64,000 nucleotides of DNA from Rhizobium leguminosarum bv. viciae USDA 2370 (GCF_002008365.1 NZ_MRDL01000039.1:383-64382), one strand, 5' to 3'; counted from the first letter of the stretch, positions 9,165-17,789 are shown. Notes: a model not told the origin generated them from the sequence alone. Made by a program: numbers and translations.

Positions 9165-9788
9165 TCAGCGCCGTTCGCGCCATTGCAGAGCCGCTTCCGT
9201 CCTGTTCGAGGCACCAAGCTTGCTCAGAATCTGGGTCATATGGTGCTTTACAGTCTTTTCCTGCAGGCTGAGACGCAAGCCGATATGCTTGTTTGACAAG
9301 CCTTGGGCGACAAGATCCATCACCTCGCGTTCCCGTGGCGTTAGACTGTTTTTGTCGGAGGTTCCGCCATTCAGCGAATTCTCCATGACCTTTGCCGACA
9401 TCGTCGGCGAGATATATCGCGAGCCACGCAGGACGGTTTGGATTGCCTCGGCGAGGCCACGCGAACCGACACCTTTCAGAACATAACCCATCGCGCCCCG
9501 TTGCAGAGCTCCCAGCAAGGTGTCCACTTCCTCGGATACAGTCAACATCAGCACTTTCGTTGCGGGGCTCCGCGCCAGGACGTCACTGACCGCAGACAGC
9601 CCGCCGCCGGGCATCGAGACGTCGAGAAGCATGATGTCGGGGTGGTTGTCTGAGGCGATCATCGCCGCGTCGTCGCTGCTGGCTCCCTCGCCAACGACGA
9701 CAAAGCCGCTGATCTCCGACAGGCTACGCGTTACACCCTCTCGAAAAAGCGGATGATCGTCCACGACGCCGATGGTGATTGATGTCAT
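9165..9788 (-). CDS. NarL/FixJ-type response regulator
   Basis: 207-residue two-component response regulator. The REC domain spans about residues 1-120 with an acidic pocket at DD (10-11) and the phospho-acceptor Asp56 in MLLDVSMPGG. The C-terminal LuxR-type helix-turn-helix spans about 145-205 (LTPREREVMDLVAQGLSNKHI and TVKHHMTQILSKLG). It should bind DNA as a dimer after phosphorylation by the histidine kinase encoded two bases upstream on the same strand. Targets are not visible in the window. Confidence 0.95.
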   Translation of the reverse strand: MTSITIGVVDDHPLFREGVTRSLSEISGFVVVGEGASSDDAAMIASDNHPDIMLLDVSMPGGGLSAVSDVLARSPATKVLMLTVSEEVDTLLGALQRGAMGYVLKGVGSRGLAEAIQTVLRGSRYISPTMSAKVMENSLNGGTSDKNSLTPREREVMDLVAQGLSNKHIGLRLSLQEKTVKHHMTQILSKLGASNRTEAALQWRERR

Positions 9789-9790
9789 CG

Positions 9791-11179
9791 CTACTCTCCC
9801 ACTTCCATTGGCTCGAAGATCATGGTCACGGTCGTTCCTTCTTCGCCTGTCTTGATGTCGAAGGATCCCCCCAGGCTGTCGACGCGCTCCCGCAACCCCA
9901 CGAGGCCGAGGCTCGTTGGTCTCACCTCGCTCGGATTGAAGCCGTCGCCGTGATCGCTGACTTCGACACGAACATGACCCTTGCGCGAGACAGCCCTGAC
10001 AGCCTGCTGAACGCCGCCACCGTGGCGATAGGCATTATTCAGGGCCTCCTGAATGAAGCGATAGATACAGATCTTCACGGCAGGAGGAAGGTCCGGTCCA
10101 TCTTCGTTGATAATCGTTTCGACATGGGTCTCGGTCTTGTGTTGATGCGCTTCGACGACCCGCGTGACGATCTCGGTGATTGAGGACTTCTCGATCTGCG
10201 GAAGCACCAGTCCGCTGCAGATATTGCGGATCTCCGTCATCGCCTCGGCAAGGCTCGAGCGTATCCAGGCAAGCTCTTTTTCACGCGCTTCGGGCTGGGT
10301 GGACGCATTGATCAACATGTCGCTGTCGAGGCGCAGTGAGGCATAGGCAATGTGCTGGGCTGGACCGTCGTGCAGATCTGCACCGATGCTGCGCAGATAG
10401 GTTTCGTTCAGCGCTGCCGCCCGCTGGGAGGCGCGCTGCAGCCGTCGTTGGAGCCCGCGGTTTTCCGCCAGCAGTGCAGACAGTTCATCGACCCGTTCTT
10501 TGAGATCCTTGCGTTGTGTCTCGATCGTGCGGCTACCCCGGAACACCAGAACGGAGAGAACAAGGAAAAAGGTCGCCGTGAGAGCGGTGACGGCGCCCCA
10601 ACTCCGGAGCCTGGCATGCGCCAGACTATCGCCCAGTCCTTGTGCTGTCTCGTAGAACTCAAGGACGGCGACCGCTTGTCCGGACCACGGCTGGAGCACA
10701 GGGTTATAGATCTCCATGAGCGGTTTGCCGAGCGCGCGCTCCTTGTCGCTTTCCGGATCGCTGGCGATTTCGTAGCGCGCGACGAGAGATCCTGCGAATG
10801 CTCTCTGCAGCTTGTCGCTTACCGCAAACTTCCTGCCCACCAGCTCCTTCTCGTTCGAATAGAGGATGGTGCCGTCGCTTCGCCACAGCTTGAACGAAAC
10901 AAGGCGCTTGCCGAGCGCACCTTGACCGAGTGTCTCGTCCAGAGCCTGAGCACTCGCTTCATCAAGCAATGACTCTGTTTGCATATCGGGAAGTAGTGGC
11001 GCGATCACGCTGTCCACATAAAGCGCCGTCGCCGCGCCTGAATTGTGGATGACGGCCTCCTCTATCAGGTGGCTTACAAAAAAGCCTACCACGAACATGG
11101 CGGCGATCGATATGAGCCCACCCGCGATAAAGAACTGGGAGGCGAGTGAGCGGGCATTCCAGCGGCGAAGCCAATTCAT
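9791..11179 (-). CDS. membrane sensor histidine kinase (NarX/DegS type)
   Basis: 462 residues, partner of the adjacent response regulator. It has two membrane helices (about 17-36 and 193-213) that bracket a periplasmic sensor domain of about 155 residues. A coiled coil (220-258) leads to a HisKA_3 dimerisation domain with phospho-acceptor His270 in GADLHDGPAQHIAYASL. A HATPase_c domain follows with RHGGG and DHGDGFNP-like nucleotide-binding boxes. The kinase gene comes first and the regulator starts after its stop. The ligand is unknown. Confidence 0.94.
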   Translation of the reverse strand: MNWLRRWNARSLASQFFIAGGLISIAAMFVVGFFVSHLIEEAVIHNSGAATALYVDSVIAPLLPDMQTESLLDEASAQALDETLGQGALGKRLVSFKLWRSDGTILYSNEKELVGRKFAVSDKLQRAFAGSLVARYEIASDPESDKERALGKPLMEIYNPVLQPWSGQAVAVLEFYETAQGLGDSLAHARLRSWGAVTALTATFFLVLSVLVFRGSRTIETQRKDLKERVDELSALLAENRGLQRRLQRASQRAAALNETYLRSIGADLHDGPAQHIAYASLRLDSDMLINASTQPEAREKELAWIRSSLAEAMTEIRNICSGLVLPQIEKSSITEIVTRVVEAHQHKTETHVETIINEDGPDLPPAVKICIYRFIQEALNNAYRHGGGVQQAVRAVSRKGHVRVEVSDHGDGFNPSEVRPTSLGLVGLRERVDSLGGSFDIKTGEEGTTVTMIFEPMEVGE

Positions 11180-11241
11180 TTTGATACCGGTAAGAGACTG
11201 CCCGATTAACCTACCGCGTCTTTAGAGTTTTCCAAACAGCG

Positions 11242-11418
11242 TCAGGGCACATTCCTGGTGTCGAAGACCTCGGCGCCTCTTATGCTCTGGGTCAGCCCGA
11301 CGGTATCGCCCGACATGGCTGCGCCGAACACGTAGAGAAGGGCGGCCAGAACGATAACAAGGGCGAAGACGGACGCGTTACAGGCGTCATTCACTCTGGA
11401 TCTATGACTCTGGTTCAT
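11242..11418 (-). CDS. 58-residue single-pass membrane protein
   Basis: Short gene read directly from the sequence. The ATG at 11418 is preceded by a strong AAGGAG about 8 bases upstream. The protein starts MNQSHRSRVNDACNASV, has one hydrophobic helix (about residues 15-35, SVFALVIVLAALLYVFGAA) and ends with a polar tail of about 23 residues. The charge pattern suggests the N-terminus is cytoplasmic and the tail periplasmic. It lies just upstream of the histidine kinase on the same strand (gap 62 bases), so it might share the promoter and act as an accessory to the sensor. No family was recognised. Confidence 0.55.
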   Translation of the reverse strand: MNQSHRSRVNDACNASVFALVIVLAALLYVFGAAMSGDTVGLTQSIRGAEVFDTRNVP

Positions 11419-11584
11419 GTTCGGATCTCCTTCAGTATCGTTCGAAACGGCGCGAGTCCGATGCGCGTTCCACCCCAGGGACTTCGGTCGGAGGAGGTTG
11501 GGACCAAGGTCTGACCCCAGTAGACATCAGCAGATTCAGGCATACTTCCTGGCCGACCGACTTGGGTTTGGAGGCTTGTGAGTG

Positions 11585-12436
11585 ATGATTTCCATGGACT
11601 TCGAAGGCAGCGCCCGCGCCGCATCTGTCGCTTCTCTCCAGCCGTTCGCGGAAGGCGTCGCCGAATTTTACGATAGCCATCTCGTGCCGATTCTCTTCGA
11701 GCCCTATGCTTCGGAGATGGCGATCGTCGCCGAGCGATTGAAGCCGGGCAGCGTTCTCGAGGTCGCGGCAGGGACGGGCGCCTTGACTCGTGCTCTGCGG
11801 GCGACGCTTGATCCGGCAACGGAGATCGTTGCCACCGATCTCAGCCAGGCGATGATCGACGTTGGCGCACCATCACTGACGATGTCGCGGACCCACTGGA
11901 TGCACGCCGATGCGCAAGATCTCCCGTTCGCGTCTTCGATGTTCGATCTCGTCATCTGCCAGTTCGGCGTAATGTTCTTTCCGGATAAGCTGAAGGCTTA
12001 TGGCGAGGCCAAAAGAGTGTTGCGGAACGGAGGTCGTTTCCTGTTCTCGACGTGGGATTCAATCGAGGCCAACGACTTCGCAAGATGTGTGGACGAATGC
12101 CTGGGAAGCCTCTTCCCGTCGGATCCGCCGGATTTTTTCAGGCGCTTGCAATATTCCTACTTCGACCCCGATCCGATCAAGGCGCAGCTGACTTCGGCGG
12201 GGTTTGATGCGGTATCCTGCGATCGGGTCGAATTGACGTCAGTCGCGGCCACCGCGCACGACGTGGCTGCGGCGTTCTGCCAAGGCACTCCGCTCAGGGG
12301 AGAGGTCGAACGGCGGGTGCCGGAGGAGCGTATGCCGGAAATCGTCGCTCAAGTGGCCGAGCGCGTGGAATCGCGCTACGGAGCCCGTCCTTGCAGCGGC
12401 ATGAGCGCGCTCGTCGTCGCCTGCCGCGCACCATAA
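11585..12436 (+). CDS. class I SAM-dependent methyltransferase
   Basis: 283 residues from the ATG at 11585 (a GTG at 11582 is also possible; GGAGG lies about 7-10 bases upstream). The SAM-binding motif I is SVLEVAAGTGALTRALRA (about residues 57-74). Motif II lies around ATDLSQAMIDV, and motif IV is FDLVICQFGVMFFPD, typical of UbiE/Methyltransf_11 enzymes that act on small molecules. The substrate is not evident. The gene stands alone between the two-component system and a small convergent gene. Confidence 0.88.
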   Translation: MISMDFEGSARAASVASLQPFAEGVAEFYDSHLVPILFEPYASEMAIVAERLKPGSVLEVAAGTGALTRALRATLDPATEIVATDLSQAMIDVGAPSLTMSRTHWMHADAQDLPFASSMFDLVICQFGVMFFPDKLKAYGEAKRVLRNGGRFLFSTWDSIEANDFARCVDECLGSLFPSDPPDFFRRLQYSYFDPDPIKAQLTSAGFDAVSCDRVELTSVAATAHDVAAAFCQGTPLRGEVERRVPEERMPEIVAQVAERVESRYGARPCSGMSALVVACRAP

Positions 12437-12486
12437 GACTCCGTGGCGCAGGCTGTCGTCTCAATCAGGCGATACCGTCGCAAGAT

Positions 12487-12780
12487 CTATCCGCCCGGGT
12501 ATGACGGCTCGTCGGACTTCAACGGGTGCGCGTAGGAGGCTTCCTCTATCGCGCAGATGACGTGTCGCTCGATCACCAAACAGGTTTCGTCGTACTCTAG
12601 CACCAGGTTCGGATTGAACCGTCGCCTTCGAACGGAGTCGCGGGCTTCGACTGCCATCTGATAGGCTTCGAAGAGCTCCAGCTGCCACGGGTCGCGCGCT
12701 TCCATGATCAACTTCCGCATATGCGGCAGACGCATCGCCAGGCGCCTGCGTCCGGCTTCCCGGCGGTTGGATCGCGCCAT
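12487..12780 (-). CDS. hypothetical protein
   Basis: 97-residue mixed-charge protein with an Arg-rich N-terminus (MARSNRREAGRRRLAMRL) and a helical middle, and no signal or membrane helix. GGAG occurs about 13 and 4 bases before the ATG, so initiation at 12780 is plausible, and the internal ATG of MRLPHMRKL is an alternative. Another frame overlaps it, but this one keeps the expected third-position GC bias. No family was recognised. Confidence 0.5.
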   Translation of the reverse strand: MARSNRREAGRRRLAMRLPHMRKLIMEARDPWQLELFEAYQMAVEARDSVRRRRFNPNLVLEYDETCLVIERHVICAIEEASYAHPLKSDEPSYPGG

Positions 12781-12979
12781 CTCCTTCGATCTCCTGCTTA
12801 TGCCCGCGATTATGCGGGTTCTCGATCTTGAAATAGCGTCGGCAACGGGCCTTGGAATGGGTTTGGGACCAAAGGCCGGGGTCGATCAGACTGAGGTCTG
12901 AGGCGTGGAACGACCCTGTGTCCAGCTAGTTGGTTGGCAGCGGTCGCGAAGGCCGCCTCGAAACCAGAAGGAGGAGAAA

Positions 12980-13378
12980 ATGATCTCCAAGCTTATCGTC
13001 GGTGCGGCAACTGCCGCGACCCTCATGTCGGGCGTCGCATTCGCCCAGTCCTCGACCGTCAACGGTGCCGCCGGTGGCGCGGTCACTGGGGCGATCGTCG
13101 GCGGCCCCGTTGGCGCCGCCGTCGGCGGCGTTGCCGGCGCAGTCGTTGGAACCGTGCTCGATCCGCCGCCGCAAAAGGTCGTCACCTATGTCCGCGAGGC
13201 TCCGGCACCATCGGCGCGCGTGGTCGTGAAGGAGAAGGTCGTCGTCGGTCAGCCCCTGCCGGAGACGGTTGTCGTAACGCCTATTCCGGATGACCCGACC
13301 TATGCTTATGCGGTGGTCAATGATGAACGTGTCATCGTCGAACCGTCGTCCCGCAAGGTGATCCAGGTCATCAAGTGA
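12980..13378 (+). CDS. DUF1236 exported protein
   Basis: 132 residues starting at the ATG at 12980, which follows AGGAGGAG. The signal peptide MISKLIVGAATAATLMSGVAFA is cleaved near residue 22. A Gly/Ala/Val-rich stretch (NGAAGGAVTGAIVGGPVGAAVGGVAG) resembles glycine-zipper segments. The C-terminal half has the DUF1236 pattern VVVGQPLPETVVVTPIPDDPTYAYAVVNDERVIVEPSSRKVIQVI. Family members are periplasmic proteins common in Rhizobiales, with no established role. The frame extends upstream to 12905, but that part is not supported by a ribosome-binding site. Confidence 0.85.
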   Translation: MISKLIVGAATAATLMSGVAFAQSSTVNGAAGGAVTGAIVGGPVGAAVGGVAGAVVGTVLDPPPQKVVTYVREAPAPSARVVVKEKVVVGQPLPETVVVTPIPDDPTYAYAVVNDERVIVEPSSRKVIQVIK

Positions 13379-13444
13379 TCTGATCCTATCCGCGGCCTCT
13401 GCCGCGTCCTCCATCCGGAAATCATCGCTCAAAGTCCGGGAACC

Positions 13445-13477
13445 GCCGCACGACCGACGGCAGCGTCGTCGTGCGGC
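13445..13477. repeat. 10-bp perfect stem-loop
   Basis: GCCGCACGAC (13445-13454) and GTCGTGCGGC (13468-13477) are exact inverted repeats around a 13-base loop, between the DUF1236 gene and the next small gene. No T-run follows on the plus strand, so it is more likely an mRNA-stabilising or processing hairpin than an intrinsic terminator. Confidence 0.55.
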
Positions 13478-13495
13478 CAAAAACAGCCGATGCCC

Positions 13496-13518
13496 CCGGC
13501 GGCGACCCCCGCCGCCGG
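13496..13518. repeat. 9-bp perfect GC stem-loop
   Basis: CCGGCGGCG and CGCCGCCGG flank a five-base loop (ACCCC). It lies 18 bases after the previous hairpin and 21 bases before the ATG of the 55-residue membrane protein, close to that gene's ribosome-binding site. Confidence 0.55.
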
Positions 13519-13539
13519 AGCGCCAGCGAGGAGAGGAAC

Positions 13540-13707
13540 ATGATCTATTCCGAAGAGAAATCCGGTGGTCTGGCCGTGCCGCTGATCGCCATCCTGCTGG
13601 CAATCGCCGGCATTCTCGCCGTGCTTGTCGCCACCGGCGGCCGACATAGCAGTGCCGCCGGCCGTGTCTGGGTTCCACAGGTTCAACAGCAGGGGTCGGG
13701 ACAATGA
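13540..13707 (+). CDS. 55-residue single-pass membrane protein
   Basis: Starts at the ATG at 13540 after GAGGAGAGG. The sequence MIYSEEKSGGLAVPLIAILLAIAG begins a single hydrophobic helix (about residues 11-31), followed by a short Gly/Arg/Ser tail. It overlaps the BA14K gene by ATGA, so the two are translationally coupled. The coupling suggests that the pair works together in the envelope. No family was recognised. A frame opening further upstream at 13471 has no supporting ribosome-binding site. Confidence 0.65.
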   Translation: MIYSEEKSGGLAVPLIAILLAIAGILAVLVATGGRHSSAAGRVWVPQVQQQGSGQ

Positions 13708-14285
13708 AAGCCATCGCATTCGTTGCCTTTGGCATCTTAAGCTCGGTCGGGGCCTGCGTCGCTGCCGCATCTGTCGCATCCTATGTCGTGGCGGATTCCG
13801 AACCTCACGCCTTCAAGGAACTCGCAGCGCGCGATCTATGGACGCCGACGCCGGTAAAAGTCGATCCTCGGCAGCAGCCCTATGAACGAATTCCGCCTCT
13901 CTATTCCAGCTATGTGACCGAGGCGTCGGCGAGGATGGCGTCAGCGGCGAGGCCCGATTCGGCTCGCCCGCCAGCCGAACTTCAGACACCGCAGCCCAGA
14001 CTTTCGGCCGCGCATCTTGCCTGGTGTGGGGAACGTTATCGCTCTTTCGATCCCGCGACCAACAGCTATCAGTCCTATAGCGGTGAGACCCGCGAATGCG
14101 CATCGCCGTTCCAGCGGACTGTCGCCGAGGCCGATGAAGGCGTCGGCACGAAAGTGAATGCACAGGCGGCAGCCCGGTGCGCCGCTCGCTACAAGTCGTA
14201 TCGACCGGAAGACAATACGTATCAACCATGGGAAGGACCGCGGCGCAGTTGCGACATGTCGGATCTCTTTGCGACGAGCAATTGA
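13704..14285 (+). CDS. BA14K-family protein with duplicated motif
   Basis: 193 residues with an N-terminal hydrophobic signal (MKAIAFVAFGILSSVGACVAAASVASYV). Two copies of the BA14K (Brucella 14-kDa antigen) motif occur: HLAWCGERYRSFDPATNSYQ (about 109-128) and RCAARYKSYRPEDNTYQPW (about 155-173), each followed by a second Cys (RECASPF and RRSCDMS). Most family members have one copy, so the tandem copy is notable. Such proteins are exported or membrane-anchored and have been linked to LPS and lectin-like activity in Brucella. The role here is unknown. It is coupled to the 55-residue gene. Confidence 0.85.
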   Translation: MKAIAFVAFGILSSVGACVAAASVASYVVADSEPHAFKELAARDLWTPTPVKVDPRQQPYERIPPLYSSYVTEASARMASAARPDSARPPAELQTPQPRLSAAHLAWCGERYRSFDPATNSYQSYSGETRECASPFQRTVAEADEGVGTKVNAQAAARCAARYKSYRPEDNTYQPWEGPRRSCDMSDLFATSN

Positions 14286-14407
14286 TTATCGGCGGTGGTC
14301 GCGCGGTGCGGATCACGCTGCACCAAGCTGGTGAATCAGACTAAAGTCCGTGTTGCAAACGCTACGGTTGTGATACCCGGTTGTATTAGAGTGTTGGAGA
14401 TCAGGGG

Positions 14408-14722
14408 ATGGCAACGGCGCTGATAACAGAAATCCAGCAGGCGCAGACAAGGCTTCCGCTCTTGAGCCGAGCGGATCGAGCAGCCCTTATCGTTCGCATC
14501 CTCCGCGAGCTGAAGACGCATCGGCGGGAGGTTCTCGCAAATGTGCCAGCCGAGCGCTGCGTATGGATCGACAGGCTGATTGCGTCCGTGTCCTCGACGA
14601 TACCGGAAATCGTCAACATGCTGGACGCCGAGTTCAATCGTGTCTTGAGCGAGTTCGAAAAGCTTATCGCGACGCTCGATGACATCTCGCATACCGAGAA
14701 ACGGTCGAAGACAATTCACTGA
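14408..14722 (+). CDS. hypothetical helical protein
   Basis: 104 residues, predicted almost entirely helical, with no signal peptide or membrane segment. It starts MATALITEIQQAQTRLPLL, with GGAG 8 bases before the ATG. A leucine/isoleucine heptad pattern is visible in residues 55-90. It lies 61 bases before the HARP-like gene on the same strand and may share its transcript. No family was recognised. Confidence 0.5.
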   Translation: MATALITEIQQAQTRLPLLSRADRAALIVRILRELKTHRREVLANVPAERCVWIDRLIASVSSTIPEIVNMLDAEFNRVLSEFEKLIATLDDISHTEKRSKTIH

Positions 14723-14783
14723 GAGGGCAGCCAAGCGAGCGCCTTATCGGAAACCGATCGCTGCGCGTTAGCGTTCTCCTTCC

Positions 14784-15668
14784 ATGACCGAATCCAAATC
14801 CGCCGCTGATCACGACAAGGCTCCGTCCGGCGAAGACGGTGCGAAGCCCGGCGCGGACATTTCTTTCCCTTACGACAGGATGACCGTCGAGCAATTCCGA
14901 AGACGCTTCCCGCGTGCCCGCTGGAGCGATGCCCGCCAGGCCTGGTTCGTTCCCGGGCGGACGGCGTCCCGCCGCATCGGACGATGGCTTGCCGAGATCG
15001 AGTCCGAAGCCGACGCCCATGCGGACGCAAAGGGACGCGACGCCTTCGCCTTCGATCCCATCGACAGTCCATATCTCGAACTCGGCAAGGCAGGCTTCCG
15101 AATCCGCACGCCGTATTCGAAGACCGTCGTCGACGAATTGCGCGAGGTGCCATTCTCACGGTGGGACGGCGATCTCAGGATTTGGCACGTTCCCTTCCGG
15201 TCCTATGAGGAACTCCGGCGCAGATGGCCCGAGATCGAGGCGGCGGCTCGCAGAAACGAGCCGGAAGAGAGACGACGTCGAGCCGAGGAGCGGAAGGGGA
15301 CCGAACAGGAGATGCGCAGCAAACTCCGCTCTGCGGAACGAAAGCGTCACCGTTACCCGCTTCAGAGCGACGACCTGCCGCCAATAGGACGTCCTGTGGT
15401 CACCGCCTATGGAATCGTCGTCTTTAGCGAAATCTCAGGCGAACTGGTCGACCCGGATGTCGTTGCGGACTTTTATCCCGGCGTGACCGAGGATCACGTC
15501 TGGGGATATTGGCGGGTGCCCACACTCGAAGAACTCATCCGCACCTGGCCCGCGAAAATGCTTCCGGTTCAGAACGCCGCGTGGTGGCTGCCGACGATCG
15601 AGGAACTGAGGCCGACCCGTCGCACGGCAAGGTCGCGCGCAACCAGGAAACAAGCGAAGACGCCGTGA
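14784..15668 (+). CDS. protein with three HARP-like tryptophan repeats
   Basis: 294 residues. Three related segments are visible: residues about 30-72 (TVEQFRRRFPRARW, then AWFVPGRT), about 105-155 (RIRTPYSKTVVDELREVPFSRW, then WHVPFRSYEELRRRWP) and about 230-262 (VVADFYPGVTEDHVWGYWRVP, then EELIRTWP). The pattern of a W-x-VP turn followed by a helix ending in W recalls the HARP domain of SMARCAL1/HepA-related annealing helicases, which binds fork DNA, but no helicase domain is present. A charged coiled coil (155-190) separates repeats 2 and 3. The DNA-binding idea is inference; the gene itself is clear. Confidence 0.7.
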   Translation: MTESKSAADHDKAPSGEDGAKPGADISFPYDRMTVEQFRRRFPRARWSDARQAWFVPGRTASRRIGRWLAEIESEADAHADAKGRDAFAFDPIDSPYLELGKAGFRIRTPYSKTVVDELREVPFSRWDGDLRIWHVPFRSYEELRRRWPEIEAAARRNEPEERRRRAEERKGTEQEMRSKLRSAERKRHRYPLQSDDLPPIGRPVVTAYGIVVFSEISGELVDPDVVADFYPGVTEDHVWGYWRVPTLEELIRTWPAKMLPVQNAAWWLPTIEELRPTRRTARSRATRKQAKTP

Positions 15669-15840
15669 CCGCTGCTTGCTCCTTCTGATCAACTGGCGGC
15701 TGTACTGAATTTACTGAGGCTGGACGTTGAAATCATCGTGAACAGAAGCCGGCGGTTCCGCTGAAGACGTAGCTGTCGCCAAAATTCTCCGGCCGCTCTC
15801 GCGCAGTGGAACAAGTTCCGGCTCCAGCCATTTGTCGTCC

Positions 15841-16833
15841 ATGAAAACAGCCCTGCCGATGTCGCTGCTCGCCCTGGCCATTTACGTTGGCGGCGCCGCC
15901 GCGCGGGAACTTCGACCCGAAGCCATCAATACCGCTTCGATTGCTTCCATTGGCGCGGAGAAGCCGGCTCCAGCAGATCCAGACCCGGCGATCGTCCGCC
16001 TTCAAGTTTTGCTCGACCGAGCGGGCGCGTCTCCCGGCGTGATCGATGGCCTCTCCGGCGAGAACGTCAACAAGGCCGTGGCCGGTTTCGAGGCTATGAA
16101 CGATCTTCCCGTCGACGGCAGGCTGGATGCGGAAGTCGTCTCCCGGCTGGAAGGCAATGCCCCCATCGTCGAGAGCTACGTCGTCTCGGCCGACGATGCC
16201 AAGGGTCTCGTTGACAAGATCCCCGAAGACTATGGCGAGAAGGCAAAGATGCAGAGCCTGGGATATACGAGCGTTGCCGAGAAGCTATCCGAGCGGTTTC
16301 ACATGGGGATCGATCTGGTAAACGCGCTCAATCCCGCTTCGCAGTTTGCGCCCGGCGATACGGTGTGGGTCGTGACCCCCGGCCCGCCGAGGGAAGGAAA
16401 GGTCAAGACGATCGAAGCCAACAAGAAAACGGGACAGGTGCTTGCCTTTGCCGGGGACGGATCACTGCTTGCCGTCTATCCCGCGACGATCGGAAGCGAA
16501 GACAATCCGGCGCCGTCGGGCAAGCATAAGGTCAAGGGCGTCGCCAGGATGCCGGTCTACCGATACGACCCGAAGCGCAACTTCAAGCAGGGCAAGAACG
16601 ACAAGGTCCTGACGATCCCGAAAGGGCCGAACGGTCCGGTCGGCACGGTCTGGATCGACCTGACCGAGCCGACCTATGGAATACATGGGACGCCGGAGCC
16701 CAAGCTCATCGACAAGGTGGGATCGCACGGTTGCGTGCGGCTGACGAACTGGGACGCCGAAGAGCTGGCCGGCATGGTCAAGCCCGGTGTGCTGGTGGAT
16801 TTCGTCAATCGAAGTTCAGCCACGCCGAAGTGA
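15841..16833 (+). CDS. L,D-transpeptidase with peptidoglycan-binding domain
   Basis: 330 residues from the ATG at 15841. The signal peptide MKTALPMSLLALAIYVGGAAA is followed by a PG_binding_1 domain (about 55-105, VRLQVLLDRAGASPGVIDG) and a LysM-like region near SLGYTSVAEKLSERFHMGIDLVNALNP. The C-terminal YkuD catalytic domain has YGIHGTPEP and SHGCVRLTNWD, with the catalytic Cys in SHGC. It should make 3-3 cross-links in peptidoglycan or attach proteins to it in the periplasm. It appears monocistronic, with a weak ribosome-binding site. Confidence 0.93.
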   Translation: MKTALPMSLLALAIYVGGAAARELRPEAINTASIASIGAEKPAPADPDPAIVRLQVLLDRAGASPGVIDGLSGENVNKAVAGFEAMNDLPVDGRLDAEVVSRLEGNAPIVESYVVSADDAKGLVDKIPEDYGEKAKMQSLGYTSVAEKLSERFHMGIDLVNALNPASQFAPGDTVWVVTPGPPREGKVKTIEANKKTGQVLAFAGDGSLLAVYPATIGSEDNPAPSGKHKVKGVARMPVYRYDPKRNFKQGKNDKVLTIPKGPNGPVGTVWIDLTEPTYGIHGTPEPKLIDKVGSHGCVRLTNWDAEELAGMVKPGVLVDFVNRSSATPK

Positions 16834-16898
16834 GGGGGAATCCATCGCGATCCCACTCTTCTCCGGCTTGTCGCTCGCGAGGTATTGCCTGCGGCGAT

Positions 16899-17690
16899 TC
16901 ACGAAGCTTTGGCTTCGAAAGCCGGCGCGAAATCACCCAATGATTTTGCCTTCAGGATCGTGGCCTCGATATCCTGCTCCACGATCGCTTCAAGATCGGC
17001 GAAGCTGTCGATGACATAGTAGATCGGCTGGAGGATATCGATCCGGTAGGGCGTCCTCAGCACGCTGAGCAGATCGAACGGCCGGAACTCGCACGCCTTG
17101 CCTTCCATTGCCGCCTTCGCTTCGCTTGGCGATGAGACAATACCCGCGCCGAAGCAGCGCCGGCCCTGCGGCGTATTGATCAGGCCGAATTCGACGGTGA
17201 ACCAGAAGATGCGGAACAGATGCCATGAATAGCCCTTGCCGAGGCGGACGGCCGTCTCGCCGAAATGCCGGACGAAATTGGCATAGCTCTGGTTGGTGAG
17301 CATGGGGCAGTGGCCGAAAACCTCGTGGAACAGGTCCGGTTCCTCGATATAGTCGATATGCTCGCGACGGCGCAGGAAGGTTGCGAGCGGGAATTTGCCT
17401 TGCGACAGAAGTTCATAAAAGCGCGACGGCGGAATGAGCGCCGGCACGCCTTCGACGCCGAAGCCGGTGGTTTCGTTCAGGCGTCTGTTGACGTCGAGAA
17501 GCTGAGGCACCTTGTCTGGCTTCAGCCCCAGCATTTTGACGCCGTCCAGATATTCGCGGCAGGCCGTATCGGCCAGCAACTTCATCTGACGCCGGTAGAG
17601 TTCGCCCCATATCGCATCTTCATCCGGGGTGTAGTCATACAAACCGTCCGGGCCGGGCAGTTTGGCGGTGTAGCTGCTTTCCTTGGTCAT
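16899..17690 (-). CDS. phhA: phenylalanine 4-monooxygenase
   Basis: Tetrahydrobiopterin- and iron-dependent enzyme that converts phenylalanine to tyrosine, 263 residues, the usual length for single-domain bacterial forms. The Fe ligands are visible: His122 and His127 in DLFHEVFGHCPML, and Glu167 in FWFTVEFGL. It stands divergent from an Lrp/AsnC gene. Together with hpd, hmgA, fahA and maiA downstream, it completes phenylalanine degradation to fumarate and acetoacetate. Confidence 0.96.
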   Translation of the reverse strand: MTKESSYTAKLPGPDGLYDYTPDEDAIWGELYRRQMKLLADTACREYLDGVKMLGLKPDKVPQLLDVNRRLNETTGFGVEGVPALIPPSRFYELLSQGKFPLATFLRRREHIDYIEEPDLFHEVFGHCPMLTNQSYANFVRHFGETAVRLGKGYSWHLFRIFWFTVEFGLINTPQGRRCFGAGIVSSPSEAKAAMEGKACEFRPFDLLSVLRTPYRIDILQPIYYVIDSFADLEAIVEQDIEATILKAKSLGDFAPAFEAKAS

Positions 17691-17771
17691 AGGCTGATCC
17701 TCCCAGGCACGGCTCTATTCCTGCTATTATGATCCGGGTTTGGAGGATTTTCTTTTCTTTCATGCTGGCTA

Positions 17772-17789
17772 TTGCCATAGTGATGGCAA
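17772..17789. promoter_or_regulatory. putative Lrp-type operator in phhA/regulator promoter
   Basis: TTGCCAT-AGTG-ATGGCAA is a perfect 7-bp dyad with a four-base spacer, in the divergent region between phhA (start 17690) and the Lrp/AsnC gene. Its geometry matches the dyad at 18902-18917 ahead of hpd. Binding by the adjacent regulator is inferred. Confidence 0.6.
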
